The translations under genes and the position numbers were made by a program. A stretch of 64,000 nucleotides of DNA, taken from assembly GCF_026914185.1 (NCBI RefSeq), contig NC_070566.1, positions 5,332,001 to 5,396,000 of the forward strand, in the 5' to 3' direction. This document shows, in pieces, positions 52,535-63,956 of the stretch (positions within the stretch are counted from its first letter, which is position 1; each line of letters starts with the position of its first letter). Source of the stretch: Puccinia triticina. Its lineage: Eukaryota; Basidiomycota; Pucciniomycetes; Pucciniales; Pucciniaceae. The notes under the pieces were generated by a model. That model had not been told where the DNA came from and did not search any database. It saw only the letters and a list, made by a program, of their open reading frames with translations.

Positions 52535-52588
52535 ACCGAGATAGGAGTATCGGATCGACCCGTGGAGAGCTGACAGTTGTTCTGTGCA
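52535..52588 (+). repeat. Repeated tail of the solo LTR
   Basis: ACCGAGATAGGAGTATCGGA followed by CGACCCGTGGAGAGCTGACA repeats 52446-52507, 89 bp downstream, with one 8-nt deletion, and ends TTCTGTGCAG. Confidence 0.85.
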
Positions 52589-52599
52589 GATCCGTTTGA

Positions 52600-53520
52600 C
52601 CTCATCATAGAAATCAACCTGGACTTTTTGAAAAAAGATGCAACATACTACAGCTTGAAATTCGAAATTATGGAGGGAGTGAGCTGACGGCAAGAAGCAG
52701 GCCATTGGCTACATGTGATAAAAAAACAAGGTTTTCTGGGTTTGTGAGTTGTAGTACCAAAAAGGTGTACTCTCCACCAAAAGGATTTCCTGCTGTCACA
52801 CCGTGAAATTGGGATTGCATGCAAGCCCCTCTACAAATGGTAGTGGGGTTGCACATGCCGCCCGCACCCCTCTATCAAACTGGGTACAAGGGACTTGTGT
52901 CAATTTTGTAGAGCCAGGCAATCCTTGAATGATTTGATCAAAGCAACACTCAAGGTCTGGAGCAAAAAATACAAAAAAAGCTCAAAAAAGAGTGCAGTCC
53001 AAAAATTGAACATTTTGGAGTAGCTGCATGCTGACTGCAGTAATTCATTGAGTGAACTTATGTGCACTCTGATATTTTTTGATTAGATAAATGTGCACTC
53101 CATTTTTGGAGTACAGGAAGTAATTGAGCAGGTTCCTGGGGGGAAAAGAGAAGGAGGGAGAAGCTTTGAGTTCGAGTATGCCTTGAGCGGCCCATTTGTT
53201 GGGGGAAAGAGTTGGATGCAAACATCTACAGAAAGAGCTTTGGGGGGTTTGTTGGAATGGATGGGTTGGGTCAAAAAAAGGGGATTGAGTGAATTCAAGG
53301 CTAGGATGTCCAGTTGGCAGGGATTTAGAAGAGCTGGACAGACCAATTTGATGTGGAGTTGAATTTTATTCAGATTGTCTTCATTGTGTGGCACCTGCAT
53401 GCAGCAGCTTGAGCTTGAAAAAATTGGGTTTCATCAGCTTGGCCTCAAACCTAATATGTATTTGTTGATGGAATCATCCATCATTCCAAACAGAGGAAGG
53501 CATTTGGAAAGATGTGGTTG
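52600..53520. other. No supported gene
   Basis: Overlapping short frames on both strands at 53083-53400. No recognised motif. Confidence 0.45.
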
Positions 53521-53689
53521 AGCTAGGACACATCAAATGAAGCTCTAGCAGAGATTGACTGTATGTACAACCCATGAGGCTTTCTGTGTTGCACCATGGA
53601 AAAGGCAAAACCCAAGGAATGATGAATGGTGTTTATGACATGCTTTGGGTAAGATTCACAATAGTGGGTATCAAATATGACCAAATCCA

Positions 53690-54360
53690 CCATTATATAT
53701 TCCCATCCCTGTGGATTATGATCATATTGCCCCTGTATTCTTGGATAGCAATCTGCCACCTGAGCATGTGTCTATTGGGAGTCTTCATGTTCAGCAAGGT
53801 TCTCAAAGCTGTGCAGTCAGTTACAACATAAAAAACACTGCCATCCAAGTAGCAGTGGAGTTTTTCTAAGGCCCAGACTAGACACAAGCATTGATCAAGT
53901 TGGCTAGCACCATATCTTGTTTCACTGTCCTTCAATTGCCTGGATATGAAAACAATGGGTCCTTCTTTTCTCACTCCATCAATGACTTGAACTTGGTGTA
54001 AAGCGGTCATGCTAGCATCTACATATAGTGTGAAAGGATGGGCCCAGTCAGAGAACAATAGCAAGGGAGCTGTAGTCAGTTTCTCTTTTAACAGATTGTA
54101 GGCCACTGTCCTGTGATGAGTCATCTCATATATGACATCTATCCTGGTAAGCTCAGTAAGAGGCTTTGCTATCTCTGCAAACTTCTCTCAATGTGTTGTC
54201 TGTAGTAACCAGCAAAACCAAGAAATGATTGCATGTCTTTCCTACTACTAGGCATAGGCACATGTTTTTGGAGAACAGCAGCCACTTTATTCCGATCTAT
54301 TTCTATAGCAACTCCAGAAACAAGATGGCCTAGAGCTTTAGGGCTCAGAAGGTAATTTCA
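53690..54360 (-). pseudogene. Ty3/gypsy RT end and RNase H fragment
   Basis: The 3' end of a gypsy RT (ALGHLVSGVAIEIDRNKVAA, SFLGFAGYYRQHIE) is followed by RNase H: TTAPLLLFSDWAHPFTLYVD (catalytic Asp), EGPIVFISRQLKDSETRYGA, WALEKLHCYLDGSVFYVVTD, then CTALRTLLNMKTPNRHMLRW and IHRDGNIHKNADGLSR-like sequence in a broken frame. The order fits chromovirus-type gypsy elements. No integrase was recognised downstream (53.5 kb and below). This is probably the distal half of the element whose gag and protease lie at 59.5-61.1 kb. Confidence 0.8.
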
Positions 54361-56004
54361 AAGCAATATATCAGTGGGTTTTAGCTGAAAAACTTGATTT
54401 TTTAGTCCAACAGGTGTTCAGCTGAATCAAGCTCAATTCAACCTTCAGAGTAATCATGCCCTACACCACAACCAACCAGTCAAACCACATCACACCCAAT
54501 CAGCCCAGTCTCTATGGAAACAGATCTCTCTTCATTGATGGATGAGGATGGATTGGCTGAACTCCTTGCTTTAACCAAAGAGAAGAAAACTCCCACATCC
54601 AAGCATCAAGACCAAACCAAGGATAAAAACCTGGACTCTTCCAAAGTGTCAAGCCCCAAGTCTTCAGGTGATTAGGCTTTCCAACTGCTTTTCCTTGCAC
54701 ATTTCAAAATTTCTCACAAAAATACCGCTGTAGCAGTTTTTGAACCTGTTGTCTTTGTGCAGTATGGCTTCATTGTGGATTCAAAGATTAGCCAATCTTA
54801 GGGAGCTGGAGTGTTGGAAAATTCATAGGGAAACTTTTTTCATCTTCCATTAATCCACACATGATTTAGTAAGGAACAGATAATTCTACTCAGGAGTCCT
54901 GAAAACAAGTAACCAGATATGATGGCTTGATATATAGAGATTTTCCCCATTGTTTTTTGCCATCAAGACCACCTTGGGGGCCAGCACTCAAATGAAGATG
55001 TTCCAACAGTTGAGTAAAATACACAGGGTTAGGCCAAAGGGTCATTCATTCATGTGGTGGGTAGGAATAGGATTTTGAGAGAAACTTTAGAGCTCTATTG
55101 AGAGACTTGTTTGGAACCTTATTAAACTTTCACATTTGATTTTTTTGGCAATCAGAACAACTCAATTTTTCAAAAAGGTTGTCCATATTGGCCTTGAAAT
55201 GGGATCAAAAAGATTTTGAAAATTAAATTGTGAACCCCCCCTGTTAAAACACTGGAGGAGTGGATATGATCATGAGGTCATAGAAAATATTGGTGTAATT
55301 TGAACTTCAAGACAATGAAAATAATAACCAACTAAGCTACACCTGATTTTCTAGGCTTGAAGAATCTGTTTCATTGGGAAACATCTGCCTGCCACATTAT
55401 TTTTCCATGAATACTTAGTTTGATGTGTTGTCAATGTGACCTCTGCCTCTGTCTGCATGCATTGAATTGAGATGATTATTTTACCCATGCTGATTAATTA
55501 GAAACATGTGAACTTCTTTCTGCTCACTTTCAAGCAGTGGGAGAAATGATTTCCTGATATAGGGCATCATTTTCTGAATTTGCATTCTTTCATAACCATA
55601 ACAACCTGCGTTGAGTGAACATGAGAATGCAATATAATTTCAGACACCGCATGTACCTGTTCAGTCTCAAGGAATAGTAGAAAATATCTGCTGAGCCAAA
55701 TGACTGTCCACTTCTCTTGCATCCTGTAGTGTATGTAGCATAAATTTTGTGTTTATTCCACTTTCACATTTACTCAGGTCCAACGGCACTATTTGCAGTA
55801 CTTTGGATTCTTCACACTAGTTGAGTATGTTATTTTAGCAGTGCAAATAATTTGGTGTGATTTATTCAGTCCTGCAAAGATTAAAATGTAAATTTATGCA
55901 GCTGAATTAAGGTGTTCAAAGTTGAAATCATAAAACTTTCAATGCATAAAATTATAAAAGCATAAAACTTTCAAGTGATGATTTCATATCTACCAACAGA
56001 AGCA

Positions 56005-56591
56005 TGTTGTAACCTAACCTGTTAGGTTACGGCATGTGACACTTGCCTGGCCCTGAGACCGTATCTAGGTAGGGGAACAGACTGTAGAGTCTGTTTCTCC
56101 CATCTGCATTACCATTATCATTGCTTCAGTCACTTGAAAGCATACACTTCTTATGCTTGTATCCACATACACTTCAATAGTTGTAAAAGATCACATCAGC
56201 CAACAGATGCTTCAACATAAGCATATAATTAGCATACACTTCTCATGCTTGTATCAACTTGTCCTACAGTGGTTGTCCAAGGTCCCATTGGCCGACAGAT
56301 GCCTCAACATAGGCATATACTTTTTAAGCTTGCATGTATACTGGAGCATATGTATAGAATCCCATTGGCTATCAACATATACTACAATAGCTGTCCAAGA
56401 TCCCGTTGGCCGACAGATGCCTCAACATAGGCATATACTTGTTATGCTTGTATGTATGTATACTAGAATATTTCTATAGAATCCAGTTGGCCAATAAATT
56501 CCCCAAATAAAAGCTCTTGGCTCCCCATGTCTACCATATTTGCTTTGCAAAAAAAAAATCTTCTCAAATTTTGTAGCATTTGGCACAACAG
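56005..56591 (+). repeat. Possible solo LTR
   Basis: Starts TGTTGTAACCTAACCTGTTA with a near-perfect dyad (GTAACCTAAC CT GTTAGGTTAC, 56009-56030) and ends GGCACAACA, giving TGTTG...CAACA ends. A second dyad, AACAGACTGTAGAGTCTGTT, lies at about 56078-56097. No partner copy was found, so the call rests on the termini alone. Confidence 0.35.
56140..56470 (+). repeat. Degenerate tandem repeat, three units
   Basis: CAACAGATGCTTCAACATAA (56199), CGACAGATGCCTCAACATAG (56293) and CGACAGATGCCTCAACATAG (56411), each followed by GCATATA and a TTATGCTTGTAT-like block, spacing about 94 and 118 bp. Confidence 0.7.
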
Positions 56592-59123
56592 CTAAGCTTG
56601 TACAGCCTTGTCAACCAGGGCCAAAACCTCTCACCTGGCCACATTTTTAAATGTACCCTTCCAGTAGACAAGACTTGTACCCAGTGTGTAGTTGACTTAG
56701 TACAATGCCTGGCCGCTGGGAGGAGACCCTCCTTCCCTATATGCCAGCCTTGCCAACCTAGATCCTGGGACATATTTCTCACCGTCACTGGGGTATATTT
56801 CTCCTGGTCAAGCCAGCAAAGTGGTAGTTACAACCCCGGTCTATGCCAACTGGATTGTGCTGTAGCCCGGAGTGCGTTCCTCCCAGCTGACAAGGTTGTA
56901 CTCTTGTTGGTGTGGTGTTCCCACTGGTGCAGGTGGTGGAGTCTAGTAATCATAAACGGAGCTAGCGGAGTCAATGGAAGGCGTTTCAGGATCAAGATTT
57001 GACATGGCGGAGTAGGATATTCATGGTTTCTGCTTCCTCCTCCGCCTCCGCTCCGGCGGAGGTCTCTCAAGCAGCTATTTGATTCCGGAGCTGCGGCCTA
57101 CATTCTTTTCTTCTCTTGCTTTCTTTGTTTCTCTTTATTCTCATTGTCTCATGTCCAATGGCTTTCCCTTTCTCTACTATCATTTCCCACCCTTTGTTTC
57201 TTTTTGGTGTTGTTGATCTCTTTAGCAGATGTTGTTGATCTCTTCAGTTGTTGTTGCGGAGCGTCTAGCGCGTTGTCGTTGTTGTGCGGTTGCAAACGTG
57301 CGTCGGACACAAGGGTTTGGCACATAGTGAGCTCCTCTGGTGTCAAAGTCCGGAGGGACTGAGACCTTTGTCCCCCATGCAATTCTATCCTGATTCAATG
57401 GGAAGAACATCATTTTCTGAGCATTATTGATCCCTATCCAGAGTTTTCCTGAGCCTTACTCTGCAATCCTGATCCCTTCTTCCTGGCGGATTCCACTTAT
57501 TCTGCACGCATTCCCCAATCCTCAACCTTGTTTATCCCGCTCTGCACTTTGCTGCTGACTCCACGTCCCCGCATCCCTGATTCTTTCTTTGCCACCCAAC
57601 TTGACCACCAAGGGTTTCCATCCCCCTTGTTTTTCTGAACAAATCCCTCACAACCCAGCTATCATCTTTGATCCCTATTCTGCGCTTGATTCACGGACCA
57701 CCACAAGGGCAGCTTTCCAGCACCATGCATCCCCTCCCAGCGCTGCCTAAGGTCTCACACCTTAGGAGCTCTGTATTGGCCAAGAAGTGTGTATCTTCCA
57801 CTCAGCTAGACCATGCAGCCTGCGTCACCTGAACAGAATCCCTGCCGTTCAGGGCCGCTTTTGAGGTATGAAACATGAAATGTTTCATGCTCATTTATAA
57901 TGTTCCAACAGTTCCTCATTCTATCTGTAGTATGTAGGGCAATTACTAGATTGTTATCATTATAAGGAAAGCTGCGGTGAAGCAAGTGCTACATGTGGCA
58001 AAAGGTCCTCAAGGTTATGAAGACGGAACAGCAAGAGGGAGCAGAGGCCCCGTTATGAGGGCCAATAAGACATGCAGAAGCAATAACCAGGAGAAGCCGT
58101 TTAGCAAAGACGCTCAAGGGTAAAGGACTAAAAGGAAAAGTCCTGACAGGAAACAAATGAACTGAACTAGCCTGTACACATGATGTGTATCAAGCTTTGG
58201 ATCAATAACTCCTAGCCAGGGGCAGGAGCTTCACAGAATCACAAAAATCCACAGAGAACAGAAACCACAGTCTAGCCACAAGAAAGAACAGAACAAAAAA
58301 ACAGAACCAGGACAAAAAATCAAGTCACCGCAAGCCATCAACTCAACTGATTTTTCAGCCTCCTTTGAAGGATCAACACTCCTTCATTTTTCCCAAATCC
58401 CTAAGATTCAGCAAATCTAAAACCTCTCATTTTATGTTACTCCTATCAGGAAATCCATCTCAGCTTCAAAGCCAATCTACTCCACCACCAAGATGAACAA
58501 CACTGCAAGCCATTTATTCTTACATCATATTTTAATTGAGAGCTTACATCTGATTTTACTTCACTTTTCTCCACTTTTTGTTACCAAGCAGCAAACCCCA
58601 TCAATGGTCCCACACTCCAGTTTGCACCAAGATTTGTCCCAAGAGACCTTTACAGGAAGTGATTTATGTACGCAATGCTAGTAAGTAAATCTACCAAATG
58701 TTCCTCAATCACAAGTCCTTGCTTATTCTAGTCCCCTCCCACCCCCCCCCCCTCCCCCCACCCCACACACACATACAATCTTTGAATCCATGAAGTCCTA
58801 TCACGAGGCGCACAAACAAATCTTTTTTGACTCCAGAACCTATCACAAATCCTACAATGTACTACATATTAAGCAGTTTCATCAACCCCCTTGACTCCAC
58901 AATTGAAGAAGCCAGCAGGTCTGGAAGTCAATTTGTATATGGAAATCTTGATTTTCATATGGTTTGGCGGACTGCTCAAGAAACACTATGAAAGATCAAT
59001 CATCTGCTCACCCCAAATCAATCTTTCTGAAATGCTCTTCTGAGCAATTGCTTGGAAACCCAGCTGGTGAACTCAATTCCAACAAATCCTCTCCTGATGC
59101 CATCTTCTGGATAAAGCTACTGA

Positions 59124-59523
59124 TGACTCTTTTGTTTTGAAAGAAGACTCTGCTGATGTTGAAGTGGACTCTCCTCAACCACATTCACCTGCTCCGGAAA
59201 ATAAAGTTGTGGATTATTTTTACTCTGATTCCAACCAAGATCAACTCCTCTCTGCAGAAGATTCTAGTTTCAATATCTCCCAAACCCACTACACCTGCCC
59301 TGTTCAATAAAGTATTGAATGTCTTGACTACCAATGCCAACCAAGATCAGCCAACTCTACCAAAGATTCTAGTTCCAATCCCTCTGAAGTTGACTCCCAT
59401 AAAGGCAATTCTTCTTCTCCCCTAAACAAAGTCACTCATGATTTCACCAAGGCTCACAATCAAGAACAACCGTGCTCTGACGAAGATTCTAGTTCAACTC
59501 CCACAAAACCTGACTCTACTTAA
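59124..59523 (+). pseudogene. Ser/Asp-rich ORF with three ~105-bp repeats
   Basis: The frame from DSFVLKEDSADVEVDSPQPH to its end at TAA 59521-59523 is interrupted by one TAA at 59308-59310. It contains three copies of a NQDQ...EDSSS block: SNQDQLLSAEDSSFN, then a diverged copy ending STKDSSSNPSEVD, and HNQEQPCSDEDSSSTPTKPD (DNA starts about 59233, 59337 and 59455). Acidic and Ser-rich, with no recognised domain. It could be part of a captured gene or of an element inserted in the gypsy copy; it lies on the opposite strand to the gypsy genes. Confidence 0.35.
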
Positions 59524-59870
59524 ACTGGCCCATAGATAAAGCACCCAATTTTCTGGCTTCCAATACCCACTACAAATTCTGCTAGAATTCTAATGGAACC
59601 TTCAGCATGAGGAAAAATAAAAGCCATTTCTATTATGCCCATTGGTTGTAATTGATCACTACAACTTTGGAATTCAGCATGGTTGATTGGCATGAGTTTA
59701 TTCTCCCATTCTGGTAGTATAGAATCTAGCAACTTGTTGCTGATGACAGAACAAGAAGCTCAACTATCAAGAAGACATGAGTGCTATTTGGATCATAATT
59801 GGCACCATTACCATTGTCCATAGCAAGGATCATGTTGTTGGTTCTATGATTTCCTTCATCTTCATCTAGC
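59524..59870 (-). pseudogene. Ty3/gypsy aspartic protease, nonsense mutation at the active site
   Basis: The frame reads LDS, TGA, ASCSVISNKLLDSILPEWEN, where D-S-G-A is expected: the Gly codon position is a stop. Downstream, PMGIIEMAFIF and IRILAEFVVG match the retropepsin fold region. Upstream lies an acidic linker, PKSDI and EDRGEPQKSESELDEDEGNH, typical of the Gag-protease junction. Confidence 0.65.
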
Positions 59871-59944
59871 TCAGATTCAGACTTTTGTGGCTCACCTCTA
59901 TCTTCTCAAATGTCACTTTTGGGATCATCATCATCATTCATTCC

Positions 59945-61103
59945 TTATATACATTGTTGATCCTGTTCTTTCTTAGGGCCATCTCTGGAGAAGTGGCCAG
60001 GTTGCTTGCAGAAGTGGCATGTAGGCTTGTCCTTTTCAGGAGCTGAGGCAGGTTTTCTTTTGGCAGAGGATTCATTGGGCTTATCTGCTTTCTCAGGCAC
60101 AGCATTGGTTCTCCATTGGGATCTATTTGGAGTTTTATAATTGTTGGTCACAGGCTTGTTCCTTTTCATGACTCTGTCTATGACTTCTTCAGCAGTTATA
60201 ACCATGTCTTCGAAACTCATCTCAGTAGCATTTCTCTTGTATCTGCTTTTAACAGCATGCTCAAGATTTGGAGGGCATTGCTTCAAGATCTTCTCACAAA
60301 TAAGATACTCACTGAGAGCTCAGGCTGATAAGCTTTCAATCTTTCTCTTTGAGTGCCAAACCATTTATGGATACTTCTCTCATCATAAGAAAAATGATCA
60401 CTTTCAAACTCCTGTTGCATCTTCCATTTCCAGTTCTCAGTACCAAATTACTTATTTGTGATGGTGTTCTTCTGCTAATTTTAATCCATAGCTCATGATT
60501 GTCGGGCAATTCTCAAGAGAATTTCTCCCAGTCACCATTCTTAGGTATACCTTTCCACAGTTCTTTCCTTATCTCAGAGTCTACTGGTGCATGATCAATT
60601 AATTAAGGAAATTCCTCTTGAGCAATTACATTAGCCTCATTGCTTGTTGGTTTGGAGAAGTTACCTCTTATTGGTTTCTGAAGGTCAGGAGTAGGAACAG
60701 GGATATGGGATCTATGCTCTTGTTGCTGGTCATGATGGACATTTTGGAAAAGATTGTTGTATAAGAGATGTGGGGGCTGTTCTCTGTCATTTGGTATAAC
60801 CAAGGAATCCAATTTTGAGCTCACTGAATTCACCACTGAAGATATGTCACAGAATCTCCTCTTAGATTGGTCAAATCTGTTGTACTCATTAGCATGAAGA
60901 TCATTGGTCTGATTGCCAATGGATGAAAAGTTGTTGTCCAGTTTTTCTTCAAATCCTTTCAAATCTTGGCTAATGGTATCCATTTTGGAATGACATTGAC
61001 ATTCATTTACCAGGATCAGATCTTGGACTGCCTCAAATTTCTCATCCTTGTGTTTCTTCAGTTGTTCCAGCACATTGTTGCTCATAGGGGCTCTCTGGCA
61101 CAT
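59945..61103 (-). pseudogene. Ty3/gypsy gag with damaged zinc knuckle
   Basis: The N-terminal frame (60603-61103) starts MCQRAPMSNNVLEQLKKHKD and is charged and coiled-coil-like. After a TAA the central capsid region continues in other frames (LPDNHELWIKISRRTPSQIS). The C-terminal frame (59945-60286) has AVKSRYKRNATEMSFEDMVI, then a basic linker and the zinc knuckle CHFCKQPGHFSRDGP. In the C-x2-C-x4-H-x4-C pattern the last Cys is Gly, which would prevent zinc binding. Together with the protease this is the proximal half of a minus-strand gypsy element; no 5' LTR was identified upstream. Confidence 0.75.
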
Positions 61104-61149
61104 TCTCCTATGTTGTTTAGGATTTGGTCAAGTAAAAAGGGAATGAACT

Positions 61150-61945
61150 AATTTTTAAAGAGATCAAGAATAGAATAATTTAAGACTTCTTAATTGCTAA
61201 CACAAGTTTCAAGAAGAGTACCAGGGATGGCTTCAATAGTACCAGATAAATCAGAGAGAAATTTAGAGAACAAGACTTGAAAGACTTGAAATTGTTTTTC
61301 TAGAAACAAGGGGCCATTTCTAGACATTTCACTGTTGAGATTGTTACAAAAAAACTCTCTATTGGAGGGATCAGAGAGATTATCAAAGTCTAAACTGAGG
61401 CCTATAGGTGAATCACTACTTGAAGAGCTTTGAGGTAAAGATTCTTGTAGTATTGGCCTCTCCCAAGGGCTTGCCCTTGCCCGTAGCCTCTCCTCACTCC
61501 TTGAGTGGCTCTCATCAGATATTCTCCTATCTGGAGAACTTGCTGCGTGTTATCTCCAGTTCCAGAGTGATCCTCTCCAATTGCCTTGAAGATGAGAGGG
61601 TTTGTGGTCTGCGTACCTGTGCACCATGGGAGGATAAGGGTGTGGAGGTTGTCAGCCTTAGAGTCAACACAGCTGACCTAAAAGCTGCCTTCTCTACCTT
61701 TTTACATACGAATCAATTCACATCTTTTCCATCTTAAGAGATAACCTTTTTTAGACTTCATATTCTGTTTTCTCATGCAACATTAACCCTAGTTACAACT
61801 TGTCATTCCTTAGTAACTTTACTCTTTCTCCAAGTTCTTGTGTCAGCCTCAGAGTCAGTGCAGCTAACCCAAAAGTCTGCCTTTTCTACATCTCAAATTA
61901 TTTGAGCACAATAACTCTAAACTAAAAGTTGATCCGCAAGCTACC
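61150..61945. other. No supported gene
   Basis: A 109-codon plus frame (61408-61737) has no motif. The sequence would correspond to the 5' leader or LTR of the gypsy element, but no LTR pair could be recognised. Confidence 0.4.
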
Positions 61946-61949
61946 CGCG

Positions 61950-62045
61950 ACTCAATGAATTGTGATTGAGTCCTGCAACTCAATGAATTACAATTGAGTC
62001 CCGCAACTCAATGAACTATGATTGAGTCCTGCCACTCAATGAAAT
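61950..62045 (+). repeat. 28-bp tandem repeat of palindromic units, four copies
   Basis: ACTCAATGA occurs at 61950, 61978, 62006 and 62034. Each of the first three is followed by a TGATTGAGTCC or CAATTGAGTCC half, forming the dyad ACTCAAT...ATTGAGT. The unit step is exactly 28 bp. Confidence 0.85.
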
Positions 62046-62660
62046 TTATGGCGCGCATGCGCAGTTGTGACGTGGCAGCGCTACCAGGCGCACCAACCAC
62101 TTGTACATGTGTAAATATGTAAGCAAACTGTGAAAATTTTCAAAGTCAGGATCTCCCTGGCCTGAGGAGGATCAAAAGACTTCAGCACACCAGAACCACA
62201 CCTCAGATAATCCAGGATTACCACGCTCCCAGTATACCTACCGTCACAGGCGCCTAGGATATTGACAGTAAGTAAACTCTTTCACTGAACCTTGCTTATC
62301 CAGATAAAACTCTGTTGCTCTTGATTGTTTCTTCTTCAACTCTTTCAATCATAAAAGATCAAAAGGTTGTCTCTGGTTAAGACCTATAAAACCAGAGCAG
62401 AGTAGTAACCCTACTTCTGAATCCCACCAACGTTTCCTTGTTGTGAGTGGAGGCTGTTGCACTCTTTTTGGCCTGGCACAGCTGGCATCTAACTTTTCCA
62501 GGTTGAGAATAGCCCAGATCAATTAATAAAGACTTAAAGTCTAGGCCTGCTCTTCTCTCTCTCTATCTCCTTGTTTGTATTTCTTTATCCCAAGAAATCC
62601 AGAGATTCCCCCCTCCTTTTTTCTTGTTTCCTGTAGTCACATAAGAGACTCAGGCTCACA
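62046..62660. other. No supported gene; dispersed repeat copy 2 inside
   Basis: 62432-62505 matches the dispersed repeat at 27322-27394 (GTTTCCTTG, CTGTTGCACTCTTTTTGGCC, TTTCCAGGTTG). No coding frame with support. Confidence 0.45.
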
Positions 62661-62664
62661 GTGG

Positions 62665-63599
62665 TTGTTGGTTGTACGCGCCTGGTTGATGGTATGGTTG
62701 GTAACGGAACAACTGAACCAACCCTTGCGGTATAGAAGCTGGTGGAGGCCTCACTTGGAGCGGCTGCTGCGGCAGAGGGGGAGGAAGCCTTGGTGGTATT
62801 TGGGGGCCATGGTAAGCTTGGCTCTCAAAACACGGTAGTTGTTGCGGTGGGGGACAAAATTCTTGATGGTTGGAGGGGGGAACTCCTGTGCCATAGCTTG
62901 TTATTGAAAACCCGTAGGCTCTGGAGTCAACATGGCTAGTATGGGTTGCTTACTAGAGTGCGGCACTATGGCTAGCTGCAAAGGGGGCCAGATTATCAGC
63001 AGCTCTTTGCCATTGGTCTGATCTGCCAGGGATATTTCCAGGATGTTGAGTTTGTCTCTGAGAATCCATTCCTGGCACAGGCGGATCATGTCTTCCCTCC
63101 CAACCAGATCTATGATCATCTCTTGGGTTAAGGAAGCTTGGGAGAGGAGGCACCTCATGGTTTGTGTGTTCTGGGCCCCACCCCAAGCTTGGACAAACAG
63201 GTCAAATTGTTCATTGAACATACTGATGAGGCTGGTTAATTCCTCATCTTCTGGGATCTGAGTGTACAGAAGGAGGGCTAGCGTAGACAAAGCAGTGGGT
63301 CTCATACCCTCTGGGTTGGGCTGGGAGGGCTGTTGACTCGCTGTTATAATCAATTGTTCCCTGTCTACTGAGTGCAGAACTGGCATGGATCTGCTCAAAG
63401 CCAGAGCTAGGGAGGTCTCTCTTGCCTGGTATAGAGCTGGAGGGATCCCTGTATCTGGGGGCAGTGGTTCCTGCTCGGGGAATGTGATAAAATCCTCTTG
63501 GAGCGGTGGCAAGGCTGACTCTAGCTCTTTGAAGCCATTCTCCTGCGGCTGGACTGAGACGGTATCAGAGGTGCTGTTCTGCTGAGAGGTCTCTGCCAT
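62665..63599 (-). CDS. Unknown ORF, 232 codons, with a Pro/Gln-rich extension in another frame
   Basis: Open from ATG 63599 (MAETSQQNSTSDTVSVQPQE) to a stop at 62901. Residues 1-60 are Gln/Glu/Pro-rich; 60-232 are balanced and probably helical (LSTLALLLYTQIPEDEELTS, MFNEQFDLFVQAWGGAQ, IRLCQEWILRDKLNILEISL). Directly after the stop, a shifted frame continues with PPPQQLPCFESQAYHG, IPPRLPPPLPQQPLQVRPPP and YQPYHQPGAYNQQPL down to about 62665, which looks like a genuine C-terminus reached by a frameshift or an unrecognised intron. A CCTTAG lies just before the ATG, so an upstream exon is possible. No family recognised; a retroelement gag or a host gene are both possible. Confidence 0.45.
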
Positions 63600-63949
63600 T
63601 CCTAAGGTGAGGAGGCATGATGATGACGGGTAGAAATGGTTGTTAAGTACGCGTTGAGGGGAGATTTATCAAGTATTTTGAGTAAATACCTGAGGATTTA
63701 GATTTGCAGATAGTCTTCTGCTTTTTCCTGTAGTGGGAGTGGATTTTTTCTGAGATTCCTTTGGGCTAGGTCTTGCTGAGGAATTTGAGGTGCACTTGGC
63801 TATATTAAAAAGAGCTTTAGTCTTCCTACAACAAGTCTTGGGGTGTTTGGTAGTAGCAATACGGTTCTGCTACATGGTGATGGTCTGTTTTTTTGAGTTT
63901 TCCGCTAGACTATTGCACTCAACAAAAGTTCTGCGGTCAATGTTGGCAT

Positions 63950-63956
63950 TTATAGT
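63950..63956 (-). promoter_or_regulatory. Possible TATA box
   Basis: The minus strand reads CTATAAATGCC about 350 nt upstream of the ATG at 63599. Weak motif-only evidence. Confidence 0.2.

Larger units (their letters stand above)
54361..59123. other. 4.8-kb segment separating the two gypsy parts; no supported gene
   Basis: Contains an LTR-like stretch (56005-56591), a tandem repeat (56140-56470), a dyad ATGAAACATGAAATGTTTCA near 57865, a C-rich run (58734-58770) and many short frames. It is likely one or more insertions into the gypsy element plus deleted RT. No protein family was recognised. Confidence 0.4.
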
